A stretch of 12,795 nt of DNA from Ruminococcaceae bacterium UBA7080 (GTDB taxonomy: Bacteria > Bacillota > Clostridia > Oscillospirales > Acutalibacteraceae): the NCBI GenBank assembly GCA_002493595.1, contig DKZG01000008.1:1-12795 (forward strand), read 5' to 3'. Within the stretch, counting starts at the first letter, position 1. Each line of letters starts with the position of its first letter. This document shows positions 1-7,794 of the stretch, piece after piece. The translations under genes and the position numbers were made by a program. A model generated the notes under the pieces. That model was not told where the DNA came from. It saw nothing but the letters and a program-made list of their open reading frames with translations, and made no database searches.

Positions 1-22
1 TCGAGCCCTGTTGTTCCCACCA
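1..22 (+). tRNA. 3' end of a tRNA (partial), isotype undetermined
   Basis: The first 22 bases fit positions 55-76 of a tRNA. They read as the T-loop remainder TCGAGC, then the 3' half of the T stem (CCTGT), then a 7-nt acceptor strand (TGTTCCC), then discriminator A and an encoded CCA. The 5' acceptor strand would therefore be GGGAACA and the T arm ACAGG/CCTGT. An intrinsic terminator begins at the last base, as expected for the final gene of a tRNA transcript. The anticodon lies outside the window, so the amino acid cannot be named. The call rests on exact register rather than similarity, and a chance match with correct register, CCA and terminator is unlikely. Confidence 0.85.
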
Positions 23-62
23 AAGACTTAACGGTTTAATTGCTGTTAAGTCTTTATTTTTT
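22..62 (+). terminator. Intrinsic terminator of the tRNA transcript
   Basis: An 11-bp perfect stem, AAAGACTTAAC (22-32) with GTTAAGTCTTT (45-55), encloses a 12-nt loop. A T-rich run follows on the plus strand. It starts at the tRNA CCA end, so it most likely ends the tRNA transcript. On the minus strand no T-run follows the hairpin, so it probably does not serve the 206-976 gene. Confidence 0.85.
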
Positions 63-205
63 TGTTTTGTTAAAAGGCTCGAAGCTTGTGAAGGCTTGCA
101 AGAAAGGATAAGAATGAGCAAAATTTTGCGATGATTCGCAGACTTTGCATTTTTATAGCACGAAGCAAAGCCTTCCTCTGTGATGCTGTTGTTTAGTGTT
201 TATAG
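63..205. other. Non-coding interval with nested inverted repeats
   Basis: No credible gene is seen here. The interval holds an outer imperfect inverted repeat, GAAGGCTTGC (90-99) with GCAAAGCCTTC (165-175). Inside it, on the plus strand, is a two-part hairpin: GCAAA (118-122) with TTTGC (144-148) and TGCGA (127-131) with TCGCA (136-140), followed by ATTTTTAT. That resembles a weak plus-strand terminator. No strong minus-strand terminator for the permease gene ending at 206 was found. Confidence 0.4.
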
Positions 206-976
206 TTATTTTAAAAAGTTTACTGCCAGTACGGCTGCCCCGAGGATAACCAATATAACACCCGTTATTCTGTTAAGTGTTTTGGGTGATGCTTTGTTTG
301 CAAGTACTGCAGCAATCCTGGCCCAGATCAGTGTGCTTAAAACACAGAAAATCAATGCCCACCGGTCGGGTTTGCCGCCGATTGCAAAATGACTCACTGA
401 GCCTGTAAGTGCAGTAAAGGTCATTACAAAAACACTTGTACCGACAGCGGTTTTCAGCTCGTATCCAAGTACGGATGTAAGCACAAAAAGCATCATCATT
501 CCGCCGCCTGCACCGACAAATCCGCAGATTAAGCCTACTATCGTGCCGCAAATTGCAGATTGGATTATCTTTTGTTTTTTTGTGGCATTTTTCAGTCTGG
601 CTTTTGGCTCAGTTATTGGTTTTGCAATAAATCTAATTCCGAGAAAGAGAGTCATAACTGTTGAAAAGCTGCCCATTGTATTGCTTGGCACAAGACTTGC
701 CGTGTAGCTGCCGATGAGTGTAAAAAACAGAATAAATACCATCATAACAATTCCGTTTTTTATATCAATGTTTTTATTTTTAGCATATGTGTAGGTTGAA
801 ACAGCACTGGCAAGAATATCGCTTGCAAGGGCAATGCCGACAGCCATGTAAGGGTCAAAGCCTAAGAAGGTTATAAGCATGGGACTTATAACTGCAGCAG
901 CACTCATGCCGGCAAAGCCTGTTCCGAGTCCTGCTCCTATACCTGCAATGAAGCATACGATAAATTTTAAAAGCAT
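206..976 (-). CDS. TauE/SafE family (DUF81) anion permease
   Basis: A 256-residue integral membrane protein of the TauE/SafE family, whose members are thought to export or import sulfite, sulfonates or related small anions. The family's internal duplication is visible. Each half begins with a glycine-rich helix (GIGAGLGTGFAGM near 12-24, GFVGAGGGMMM near 152-162), and the second half carries the usual AVGTSVFVM (177-185). About seven to eight hydrophobic segments can be counted, and the length is typical. The start has a GGAG site at 986-989 with good spacing. It is divergent from the GPH operon and stands alone. A TATAAT-like box on the minus strand at 995-1000 is too close to the ribosome binding site to be a convincing promoter. 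The family call is secure. The substrate is unknown, and nothing nearby (no sulfonate or sulfur genes) indicates one. Confidence 0.88.
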   Translation of the reverse strand: MLLKFIVCFIAGIGAGLGTGFAGMSAAAVISPMLITFLGFDPYMAVGIALASDILASAVSTYTYAKNKNIDIKNGIVMMVFILFFTLIGSYTASLVPSNTMGSFSTVMTLFLGIRFIAKPITEPKARLKNATKKQKIIQSAICGTIVGLICGFVGAGGGMMMLFVLTSVLGYELKTAVGTSVFVMTFTALTGSVSHFAIGGKPDRWALIFCVLSTLIWARIAAVLANKASPKTLNRITGVILVILGAAVLAVNFLK

Positions 977-1088
977 TTTTTACATCTCCGAGTAATTATA
1001 TATGTTTGAAAAAGTTATGACCGTTTTATGGTAGGGCAAAACATGGTAATAAATATTAAAATTATGTTAATTAAAAGTAAAATATATA

Positions 1089-1117
1089 TTGTTTTATATA
1101 AATTATAGTGATATAAT
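1089..1117 (+). promoter_or_regulatory. Promoter of the first GPH operon
   Basis: An extended -10 (TG-A-TATAAT, with TATAAT at 1112-1117) lies 17 bp after a weak -35 (TTGTTT, 1089-1094). The setting is a very AT-rich divergent intergenic region. The start codon is at 1154, leaving a short leader with AAGGGG as ribosome binding site. The exact consensus -10 with its TG extension makes up for the poor -35. Confidence 0.6.
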
Positions 1118-1153
1118 GAACTGAAAATATCATTTTGGAAAAGGGGTTTTGTT

Positions 1154-2680
1154 ATGGCAAAAACGAAAGCCGCCGGTGCAAAAGCAGCAAGCAAAGCACC
1201 TGCGGAAAAAAAGTACATGAAGCCATCAGAGATTGTTACCTTTGGTATTGGTCTTTTCGGTGTTGCCCTGCTTACAGGCTGGATGCCGGATTATACCACA
1301 ACTTTCTTTGCTGACTTCGCATTTAAAGGCAAAGGCTTTGACGCAGCATCATTTGCAAACACTGTATCACTTGTATTTGGTGTTGCCGGTTTTGTAGGGG
1401 CAATTTGTGAACTTATTATCGGTATTTTGGTTGACAGAACGAAAACAAGACTGGGCAAGGTTAAGCCTTGGATAGGATTCGGTGCAATTCCGCTTGCCAT
1501 TGTATCACTGATGGTGTTCATTGCACCTAATACATCAAGTCTTACAATTGCATCTGTATGGATGTTTATTATTTATGCACTTTATACAGCGGTTTCCTGT
1601 GCGGTTGAGTCACCTGCAAACTGTTTTGGTGCATTATGCTCACCAAATCCAAGTGAGAGGAGTGATGCAATTTCCATCGCTTCATTCCTTCGTTCGGTTG
1701 GTCAGTCAGGCGGTCAGGTTGTAATTATTGTTGTAGGTGCTGTTATGAAAGCGCTTATGGGTTCACAGCAGTTTAAGAATGCTGAAGGACAGGGACTGGA
1801 TCTGATTATTTCAACGGCTGTTTGTGCACTTGGTATGGTTATTTTTGTAATGATTTTCTTTGCAAATAATAAGGAGCGCGTTCCCTATACTTCCGAAAAG
1901 GTTTCGCTGGCAGAGTCAATCAAGCTTGTTTTTACAAACAAGAACCTTCTTATGGTTTCTCTGACAAAGCTTGCAGGCTTCGGCAGAGGTGTATATGGTA
2001 CAGTATCTCTCTACATAGCCATTTATCTTTTGGGTTCAAAGGGTTTGAAGCTTGCACTTATGCTGCCGATGGGTATAGGTACCGCAGTCGGTATGCTTAT
2101 TGTTAAGGCTGTTCTTAAAAAATTCTCAACGAAAAAGACTTTCATTCTCTTCTGCGTTTATGGCTTCTCATCACTTATGATTTTGTTTATCGTATCAAAG
2201 CTGGTGGGCTTTAATTCGACACTTGTTGTACCGTTCCTTATTCTCAATTTCTTCTGCGGACTTCAGCACGGTAACACGAATGTAACGCCTAACATTATGA
2301 TTGCAGACTGTGTTGATGAGATGGAATACAAAACAGGCAAGCGTCAGGAGGGTCTGGCTTATGCAGGCTATGGTCTGTTTTCGAAAATTGCATCGGCATT
2401 CACAAAGTACCTTGGTCCTTTCCTTGTGTATACATGGTCAGGTTACCAGTTCTCTCAGGATCAGAATGTAGCATATGCTGCACAGACGGACGGTACGCTT
2501 TCAAAATTCCTTGCAATTTATACAGTTATTCCTGCAATATTCGTTCTTCTTCAGGGTGTGCCGATTTTCTTCTATGATATGGTTGGCGAGAAGAAGGAAA
2601 GAATTACCGCTGCTCTTGCTGAAAAGAGAGCTGCACAAGAAGCAGTATCAGACGACTCAGCCGATGCTGCTGCAGAGTAA
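1154..2680 (+). CDS. Diverged GPH-family (MelB-like) MFS permease
   Basis: A 508-residue polytopic membrane protein of the glycoside-pentoside-hexuronide:cation symporter family. The loop 2-3 signature DRTKTRLGKVKPW (94-106) and the late-loop signature ADCVDEMEYKTGKRQEG (384-400) are both clear. By eye alignment with MelB, the cation-site Asp55 and Asp59 positions are Gly82 and Glu86 here. An acidic residue (Glu152) lies near the MelB Asp124 position. The N-terminus (1-20) is Lys/Ala-rich, and the C-terminal tail (about 480-508) is charged and ends acidic and Ala-rich. The start is preceded by AAGGGG at 1141-1146; Met22 is a less likely alternative. It is cotranscribed with the anchored protein at 2695, whose ribosome binding site touches this stop codon. 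Family membership is firm. The substrate, and whether transport is cation-coupled, are unknown. Confidence 0.88.
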   Translation: MAKTKAAGAKAASKAPAEKKYMKPSEIVTFGIGLFGVALLTGWMPDYTTTFFADFAFKGKGFDAASFANTVSLVFGVAGFVGAICELIIGILVDRTKTRLGKVKPWIGFGAIPLAIVSLMVFIAPNTSSLTIASVWMFIIYALYTAVSCAVESPANCFGALCSPNPSERSDAISIASFLRSVGQSGGQVVIIVVGAVMKALMGSQQFKNAEGQGLDLIISTAVCALGMVIFVMIFFANNKERVPYTSEKVSLAESIKLVFTNKNLLMVSLTKLAGFGRGVYGTVSLYIAIYLLGSKGLKLALMLPMGIGTAVGMLIVKAVLKKFSTKKTFILFCVYGFSSLMILFIVSKLVGFNSTLVVPFLILNFFCGLQHGNTNVTPNIMIADCVDEMEYKTGKRQEGLAYAGYGLFSKIASAFTKYLGPFLVYTWSGYQFSQDQNVAYAAQTDGTLSKFLAIYTVIPAIFVLLQGVPIFFYDMVGEKKERITAALAEKRAAQEAVSDDSADAAAE

Positions 2681-2694
2681 GGAGGGGTAGTATT

Positions 2695-3777
2695 ATGGCA
2701 AAGAATAAAGAATTCAAGGCAGGACTTTATGCAGTAGTTGCAGGTGTTGCAGTAGCTGCGATATTAGTTCTTTTAACAATATTTGCATTTACGACAAGAT
2801 ATACTGCTTTTGCTCCGGATAAGGTTGCACAAACCTATGTTGACACTATTGTTCAGACCGGTGACGGATATAATGCTTATAAAAATACTTTGGTTTCCAA
2901 AAATGCCAAATATGGTGATTTTATAAGAAATGCATATATGAAGCCATATGTTAATGATAGTGATGATGTGAAACAGGCTGAATTTGTGGGCACAGGCTCT
3001 GATGAAGAGGCAAAGGCTATTGATAAGGTTTATTCAACAATGTATGATTACTATGTTGAACTTATCAAAACCTATGGTATGGACGATTATGACACCGTAT
3101 TTTCAAAATATTTTGAAAAGCTTTCTCAGGTGAGAAAGGATGTATACGGTGACGAGTATATGGATACTGATTTTATGTTCGGTGCATTTGAATCGAATGT
3201 TTCAACATACGGAAAATCACTTACAGGTACGCAGAGAACCTTTGCATCCGATAATAAGACAGTGATTCAGGAGCAGTCAACCGGTGCTTATCAGACTATG
3301 TTTGGTAAGGAGCAGGATGTTGAGGTTGATGTTCTTGATAAGAACAGTCAGAAGAAAAAGACCGTTACAGAGAAACAGCTTGTTTATAAATTTACTACAA
3401 CAGTCAAAGAATGCAAAGCACTTTCGGATGATGAGTTAAAAGCATATCTTGCAGATTATGAGGCGAGAATAAAGTCTGTTGCTGAGTCAGGTGAAGCTAA
3501 GGCTGATAAATTCGGACTTGAGGATACAACTAAGGAAAAGAAAATACTTTTCTTTAATAAGACTGAAAATATCAATAACAAGTCTGATATGGTTGACGCT
3601 TTCAAGAAGCTTGATTGCTCTGATTCCATTGATGCAGTGAGCAAGTGCATCGTTGAGGTTACGCTTGAGGATAAAAGTGTTGTTGCTACGCAGGAAGTTT
3701 ATGTTGCAAAAATCGGCAACAGCTGGTATGTTGATGATACAAATGCGGATACATCGGCACTTTACCTTGCAAAATAA
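2695..3777 (+). CDS. Membrane-anchored extracytoplasmic protein of unknown function
   Basis: I do not recognise this 360-residue protein. It has a short basic N-terminus, one uncleaved-looking hydrophobic helix (about 11-33) and no lipobox. The rest (about 35-360) is soluble, probably outside the cell, and rich in Lys, Asp, Tyr and Thr. The C-terminal part (about 317-360) has alternating beta-type hydrophobicity ending in KIGNSWYVDD. That resembles the last strand of NTF2-like/DUF4878-type domains, but this is a weak inference. Three cysteines (240, 308, 318) are present. The AGGAGGGG site overlaps the upstream stop codon region, with 14 nt between the genes, so it is translationally linked to the GPH permease at 1154 and ends at a strong terminator. 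The linkage suggests a job connected to that permease, such as a partner or a substrate-presenting protein. No enzymatic motif is visible. Confidence 0.75.
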   Translation: MAKNKEFKAGLYAVVAGVAVAAILVLLTIFAFTTRYTAFAPDKVAQTYVDTIVQTGDGYNAYKNTLVSKNAKYGDFIRNAYMKPYVNDSDDVKQAEFVGTGSDEEAKAIDKVYSTMYDYYVELIKTYGMDDYDTVFSKYFEKLSQVRKDVYGDEYMDTDFMFGAFESNVSTYGKSLTGTQRTFASDNKTVIQEQSTGAYQTMFGKEQDVEVDVLDKNSQKKKTVTEKQLVYKFTTTVKECKALSDDELKAYLADYEARIKSVAESGEAKADKFGLEDTTKEKKILFFNKTENINNKSDMVDAFKKLDCSDSIDAVSKCIVEVTLEDKSVVATQEVYVAKIGNSWYVDDTNADTSALYLAK

Positions 3778-3797
3778 TAACGGATAATTTATTTGTT

Positions 3798-3836
3798 AAA
3801 TATCCCTATCTCTGAGACGAGATAGGGATATTTTTT
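3798..3836 (+). terminator. Intrinsic terminator after the first GPH operon
   Basis: A perfect 15-bp stem (3798-3812 with 3819-3833) has a 6-nt loop TGAGAC and a T-run through 3836. The core is TATCCCTATCTC/GAGATAGGGATA. It lies 20 bases after the stop codon of the 2695 gene and separates it from the promoter at 3907. Confidence 0.93.
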
Positions 3837-3906
3837 GTGAACAATGAACAAATAATGGAAATCGTAAGCTTTTTATGTCTACTATTGCAATACTTGGTAA
3901 TTATGG

Positions 3907-3936
3907 TTGACATAGCAGTAATATTTAGTTTATTAT
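3907..3936 (+). promoter_or_regulatory. Promoter of the GPH permease-GH2 operon
   Basis: A consensus -35 TTGACA (3907-3912) is followed after 18 bp by TATTAT (3931-3936, 5 of 6 matches). It lies 34 bp upstream of the start codon, with AAGGAG at the ribosome binding site. A perfect 10-bp palindrome, TATTGCAATA (3883-3892), sits 14 bp upstream of the -35 and could be a regulator site. No regulator gene is present in the window. Confidence 0.7.
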
Positions 3937-3970
3937 TATTATATGAATGTTATATTAAGGAGATGGTTAA

Positions 3971-5356
3971 ATGGAAAGCACGGTATCGAAACTCCGTCCT
4001 TTTGGCATGAGGGATAAAATAGGATATGCAATGGGTGATATGGGTTGCAATCTTTCTTTTTCACTTGTGTCGTCATATATGTTTTTGTTTTATACACAAT
4101 GCATTGGACTGAGTGCAAAACATTGGGCGTGGATTATTGTAGTATCCAAGGTTTGGGATGCTATTAATGATGTGCTGATCGGCGGAATGGTTGACCGTAG
4201 GAGAATAGGTAAAAAAAGTAAATTTATGCCATGGATTACGATAGGATCCATAGGCCTGGTTGCTTTTACGGTTATGATATTTACACCTGTACAGAGCTTG
4301 CCCGAAACAGGAAAAATTTTGTGGTGTTTATTATCGTATTGCCTTTGGTCGGTTGCTTATACGATGATTAATGTACCGTATGGTTCGCTTCATTCTGTTA
4401 TTACCGAGGATCCGAAGCAGAGAACTACACTATCTACTTTCAGAAGCATAGGTGCCGGTGTTGCAGTGGTGCTGGTTATGATTTTGCCTAAGCTTATATA
4501 TGAAGATAATGCGCTTTCGGCAAACAGAATTTTTATTGTGTCCATTGTGTTTTCGGTGGCTGCATTTTTCATTTTTCTCGCAATGCGCAGGCTGATAACC
4601 GAGCGAGTTGTGCGCGAGGATAAGGTTGAGAAGACCGGTTATATTTCAACTGTTAAATCATTTTTTACCAATCGTGCACTTTTGGGCATAACGATTGCAA
4701 CGATTGCTGTTGTTATTTTCTATAATTCATCCATGTCTGTAAATAATCTTGTGTTTCAATTCTATTTTAATGATGCCGAAAAGGCTACATTGGCTATGAT
4801 TGCATCCTATATTCCACTTGTTGCAATGATGCCGTTTGCGTCAGTTATTGTATCCAAAATAGGTAAAAAGAGTTTTATATGTATTTCGGGCATTGTCAGT
4901 GTTGTTGCAGGTGTGCTTATGCTGCTTCTTCCTATAACGCCTGATAAAAAAGGAATGATTATATATGTTATAGGTTTAATGTTTGTGAATGTTGGCTGCT
5001 GTGTATTCCAAATCATTGTATGGGCAATTGTTGCGGATTGTATTGAACTGAGCTACAGAAAAAAGGGTGTACGTGAGGAGGGATCGCTTTATGCCATTTA
5101 TTCCTTCTTCCGAAAGCTGTCGCAGGGTATAGGCTCTGCAGTAGTTGCTCTTGCCTTAAGCTCGGTCGGATATGTTGAAAGCTCAAAGGTTCAAAGTGCA
5201 GCGGTTTCTGCCAATATAAAGAATTTATATATTATTCTTTTAGTTATAGGTCTTGCAATTATGGTTGTTTCAATGAAATTTGTTTATAATATCAGCTTTA
5301 AGCAGGAACAGGAATTTGGTGCCGATAAGGCAGATAATAATGAATTGGCGGGGTAA
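3971..5356 (+). CDS. GPH-family glycoside:cation symporter
   Basis: A 461-residue permease of the MelB/GPH type, the usual length for the family, expected to bring an oligosaccharide or glycoside into the cell with Na+ or H+. It keeps the family's features: YAMGDMGCNLSF near 19-30, WDAIND (62-67, containing the two Asp residues equivalent by eye to MelB Asp55 and Asp59), VDRRRIGKKSKFMPW (74-88), NVPYGSL (134-140) and ADCIELSYRKKGVREEG (355-371). About twelve hydrophobic segments are visible. The start has AAGGAG upstream. Only two bases separate its stop from the GH2 start, so import and hydrolysis are almost certainly coexpressed and the substrate is probably a GH2 substrate such as a beta-galactoside or beta-glucuronide. 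It differs in sequence from the other GPH protein in the window and is not a recent duplicate. Confidence 0.92.
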   Translation: MESTVSKLRPFGMRDKIGYAMGDMGCNLSFSLVSSYMFLFYTQCIGLSAKHWAWIIVVSKVWDAINDVLIGGMVDRRRIGKKSKFMPWITIGSIGLVAFTVMIFTPVQSLPETGKILWCLLSYCLWSVAYTMINVPYGSLHSVITEDPKQRTTLSTFRSIGAGVAVVLVMILPKLIYEDNALSANRIFIVSIVFSVAAFFIFLAMRRLITERVVREDKVEKTGYISTVKSFFTNRALLGITIATIAVVIFYNSSMSVNNLVFQFYFNDAEKATLAMIASYIPLVAMMPFASVIVSKIGKKSFICISGIVSVVAGVLMLLLPITPDKKGMIIYVIGLMFVNVGCCVFQIIVWAIVADCIELSYRKKGVREEGSLYAIYSFFRKLSQGIGSAVVALALSSVGYVESSKVQSAAVSANIKNLYIILLVIGLAIMVVSMKFVYNISFKQEQEFGADKADNNELAG

Positions 5357-5358
5357 AG

Positions 5359-7698
5359 ATGAGAAATATCAGATTAATTAACAAGAACTGGCTTTTTAAA
5401 AAGGGGCAATCAGCCGTGCCTGATGCGTTGGATGATGCTTGGGACAGGATTGATCTGCCATATACCTGGAACGGTATTGACGGACAGGACGGCGGCAATG
5501 ATTATTATAGAGGAAAGGGCTGTTTTATAAAGGAAATATTAAAGGATGATTTTCCGCAGGGTGAGGAGTATTATATACAGCTTGACGGTGTTAATTCTTC
5601 TGCAGAGGTTTATTTTAACGGAAAAAGAATAACTGCACATCATGGTGGTTATTCCGCTTTCAGAGCAAAGCTCAGCGATGTAAAGGAGAACAATATTATA
5701 GCTGTTATTGCGGACAATTCACCAAATGATTTTGTGTATCCTCAGTTTGCTGATTTTACTTTTTACGGCGGAATTTACAGGGATGTTAAGCTTATAGGCG
5801 TTTCGAAAAGCCATTTTGATTTGGATTATTATGCGGCAGCGGGAGTTATGGTTACACCTGAAATTAAAGGCTCCAATGCAGAAATTAAAATCAAATCCTT
5901 TGTAACAAACCCGTTTGGATGTTATATTCAGTATAAAATTTTTGATGGCGAAACTGTTATTGCAGAGTGTACAGCGGCAGCGGATAGCAGTGAAGCGGTT
6001 TTAAGTATTGAAAATGTCCATTTGTGGGATGGAATTAAGGATCCGTATCTTTATACAGCAAAAGCAGTTCTGTATGCAGAATCGGATGATCAGGAGCATC
6101 TGTCGGAAAGTGCAGAGACTTTTGCTTTAGATGAAATATCTGTTCGCTTTGGCTGCAGAAGTTTTGAGGTTGATGCGCAAAGAGGGTTTATACTCAACGG
6201 CAGGGAATATCCGCTCAGAGGTGTATCACGTCATCAGGACAGACCTGAGATCGGTAACGCACTTACATATGCACATCACAGGGAGGATGTTGAACTTATT
6301 TGTGAAATGGGTGCAAATACCGTAAGGCTTGCACATTATCAGCATGCTCAGGATTTTTATGATTTGTGTGATGAGAAGGGTTTGATTGTATGGGCTGAAA
6401 TTCCGTATATTTCAAAGCACCTGCCCAATGGTATTGAAAACACAAAATCTCAGATGACCGAACTTATATGCCAGAATTATAATCATCCCTGTATTGTTAC
6501 ATGGGGGCTTTCTAACGAAATAACCATGAATGGTGCAGCGGATAAATCTTTGGTGGAAAATCACAGAATGCTAAATGAGCTTGCCCATTCTCTGGATAAA
6601 ACAAGGCTTACAACGGTTGCGGTTGTTACGCTTTGTGATATGGATGAGGAGTATGTGCATATATCTGACATTGTTTCCTATAATCACTATTTCGGATGGT
6701 ATGGCGGGAATGTGGATATGTACGGTCCATGGTTTGATCATTTTCACAAAAAGTACCCAAAGCGTGCAATCGGAATAAGTGAATATGGCTGTGAAGCACT
6801 CAATTGGCATACTTCAGAACCCGAACAGGGGGATTATACCGAGGAATATCAGACTTACTATCATGAGGAACTGATTAAACAGATTTCGCAAAGACCGTAC
6901 TTATGGGCAACACACGTGTGGAATATGTTTGATTTTGCTGCTGATGCAAGAGCAGAGGGCGGCGAGAACGGCATGAATCACAAGGGTCTGGTCACCTTTG
7001 ACAGAAAATATAAAAAAGACAGCTTTTATGCTTATAAGGCCTGGCTTTCCGACGAGCCGTTTGTGCATATTTGCGGCAAAAGATATGTAAGACGGGCTGA
7101 AGAGGTTACAAAGGTAACGGTTTATTCCAATCAGGATGAGGTTGAACTTTTTGTAAATGGTGTGAGTGCAGGAAAACAGAAAAAAGGTCAATACCCGTTC
7201 TTTTATTTTCATGTTAACAATAGCGGAAAAAGTGAACTTGTTGCCCAAGCAGGCAGTTGCACGGATAAATCACAGCTTGAAAAAGTTGAAAGCTTTGACG
7301 AAAGCTACAGAATGAAGGAAGAAGGCGGTGTAATAAACTGGTTTGAAATAGATGCTCCTGATGGCTATTTCTCAGTAAATGATACGCTCGGCAGTGTAAT
7401 GTCGACCTTTAAGGGCAAGCTGTTTTTGCTTAAGCTTGCTAAAGTTCTGCTTTCGGCTTTGTCAGATGGCAAAGCAAAGAATAAAGAGACACCGTCTGCT
7501 AAGAAGATGCCAAAGGCAAGGATAAAATCCGATGGTATTTCAGTGATGGGCTTTTCAATCAACAAAACGATTTTGGAGCTTGGAAAGGGTTTTTCAATCA
7601 AGAGAGTGTTTATGATGCTCGGAGGAGGTAAAATTACCAAAGAGCAGATTTTAGCCATTAATAAATCACTTAACAAAATAAAAAAACCAAATAAATAG
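5359..7698 (+). CDS. Glycoside hydrolase family 2 enzyme, beta-galactosidase type, with C-terminal tail
   Basis: A 779-residue cytoplasmic GH2 enzyme (no signal peptide) that should remove a non-reducing beta-linked sugar by a retaining mechanism. The order is a sugar-binding jelly-roll domain (about 1-150), an immunoglobulin-like domain (about 160-270) and a TIM barrel beginning at NGREYPLRGVSRHQD (280-294). The acid/base is Glu387 in TWGLSNE (381-387) and the nucleophile is Glu475 in ISEYG (473-477). The later motifs DYTEEYQ (492-498) and VWNMFDF (520-526) are as in GH2 beta-galactosidases. An extra C-terminal domain follows (about 565-635). Residues about 670-779 form a basic tail with two amphipathic hydrophobic stretches that the GH2 fold does not need. 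The ribosome binding site overlaps the permease stop, giving tight coupling. Beta-galactoside is the best guess for substrate; other GH2 activities such as beta-glucuronidase cannot be excluded. Confidence 0.92.
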   Translation: MRNIRLINKNWLFKKGQSAVPDALDDAWDRIDLPYTWNGIDGQDGGNDYYRGKGCFIKEILKDDFPQGEEYYIQLDGVNSSAEVYFNGKRITAHHGGYSAFRAKLSDVKENNIIAVIADNSPNDFVYPQFADFTFYGGIYRDVKLIGVSKSHFDLDYYAAAGVMVTPEIKGSNAEIKIKSFVTNPFGCYIQYKIFDGETVIAECTAAADSSEAVLSIENVHLWDGIKDPYLYTAKAVLYAESDDQEHLSESAETFALDEISVRFGCRSFEVDAQRGFILNGREYPLRGVSRHQDRPEIGNALTYAHHREDVELICEMGANTVRLAHYQHAQDFYDLCDEKGLIVWAEIPYISKHLPNGIENTKSQMTELICQNYNHPCIVTWGLSNEITMNGAADKSLVENHRMLNELAHSLDKTRLTTVAVVTLCDMDEEYVHISDIVSYNHYFGWYGGNVDMYGPWFDHFHKKYPKRAIGISEYGCEALNWHTSEPEQGDYTEEYQTYYHEELIKQISQRPYLWATHVWNMFDFAADARAEGGENGMNHKGLVTFDRKYKKDSFYAYKAWLSDEPFVHICGKRYVRRAEEVTKVTVYSNQDEVELFVNGVSAGKQKKGQYPFFYFHVNNSGKSELVAQAGSCTDKSQLEKVESFDESYRMKEEGGVINWFEIDAPDGYFSVNDTLGSVMSTFKGKLFLLKLAKVLLSALSDGKAKNKETPSAKKMPKARIKSDGISVMGFSINKTILELGKGFSIKRVFMMLGGGKITKEQILAINKSLNKIKKPNK

Positions 7699-7706
7699 CC
7701 GTTTTC

Positions 7707-7754
7707 AAAAAGCAGTTTGGATTGTTGAAATAAATGATTCACAGCTGCTTTTTT
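7707..7754 (+). terminator. Candidate terminator after the GH2 gene
   Basis: AAAAAGCAG (7707-7715) pairs with CTGCTTTTT (7745-7753), extended inward by a G-U and a T-A pair, and the T-run is part of the 3' arm. The loop is long (about 25 nt), and the stem is AT-rich, so strength is uncertain. Its loop contains the left arm of a 14-bp inverted repeat whose right arm lies beyond the terminator. Confidence 0.65.
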
Positions 7755-7779
7755 ATTGGCAGAAAATTTATTTCAACAA
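7722..7779. repeat. 14-bp perfect inverted repeat interlocked with the GH2 terminator
   Basis: TTGTTGAAATAAAT (7722-7735) and ATTTATTTCAACAA (7766-7779) are exact reverse complements separated by 30 bases. The left arm is inside the terminator loop and the right arm follows the terminator. In RNA the two helices would make a pseudoknot or exclude each other. On DNA it could be an operator for the gene starting at 7854, whose -35 box begins 16 bp after the right arm. Confidence 0.8.
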
Positions 7780-7794
7780 ATTTCGATAAATATA

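Noticed and set aside
995..1000. TATAAT on the minus strand as promoter of the TauE/SafE gene
   Set aside because: It is only about five bases from the GGAG ribosome binding site and its -35 is poor (CGGTCA), so the transcript would start at the ribosome binding site.
7365..7742. A 125-codon minus-strand open frame over the end of the GH2 gene
   Set aside because: It is antisense to the GH2 tail, its hydrophobic look comes from complementing Lys-rich codons, and no ribosome binding site or promoter is seen.
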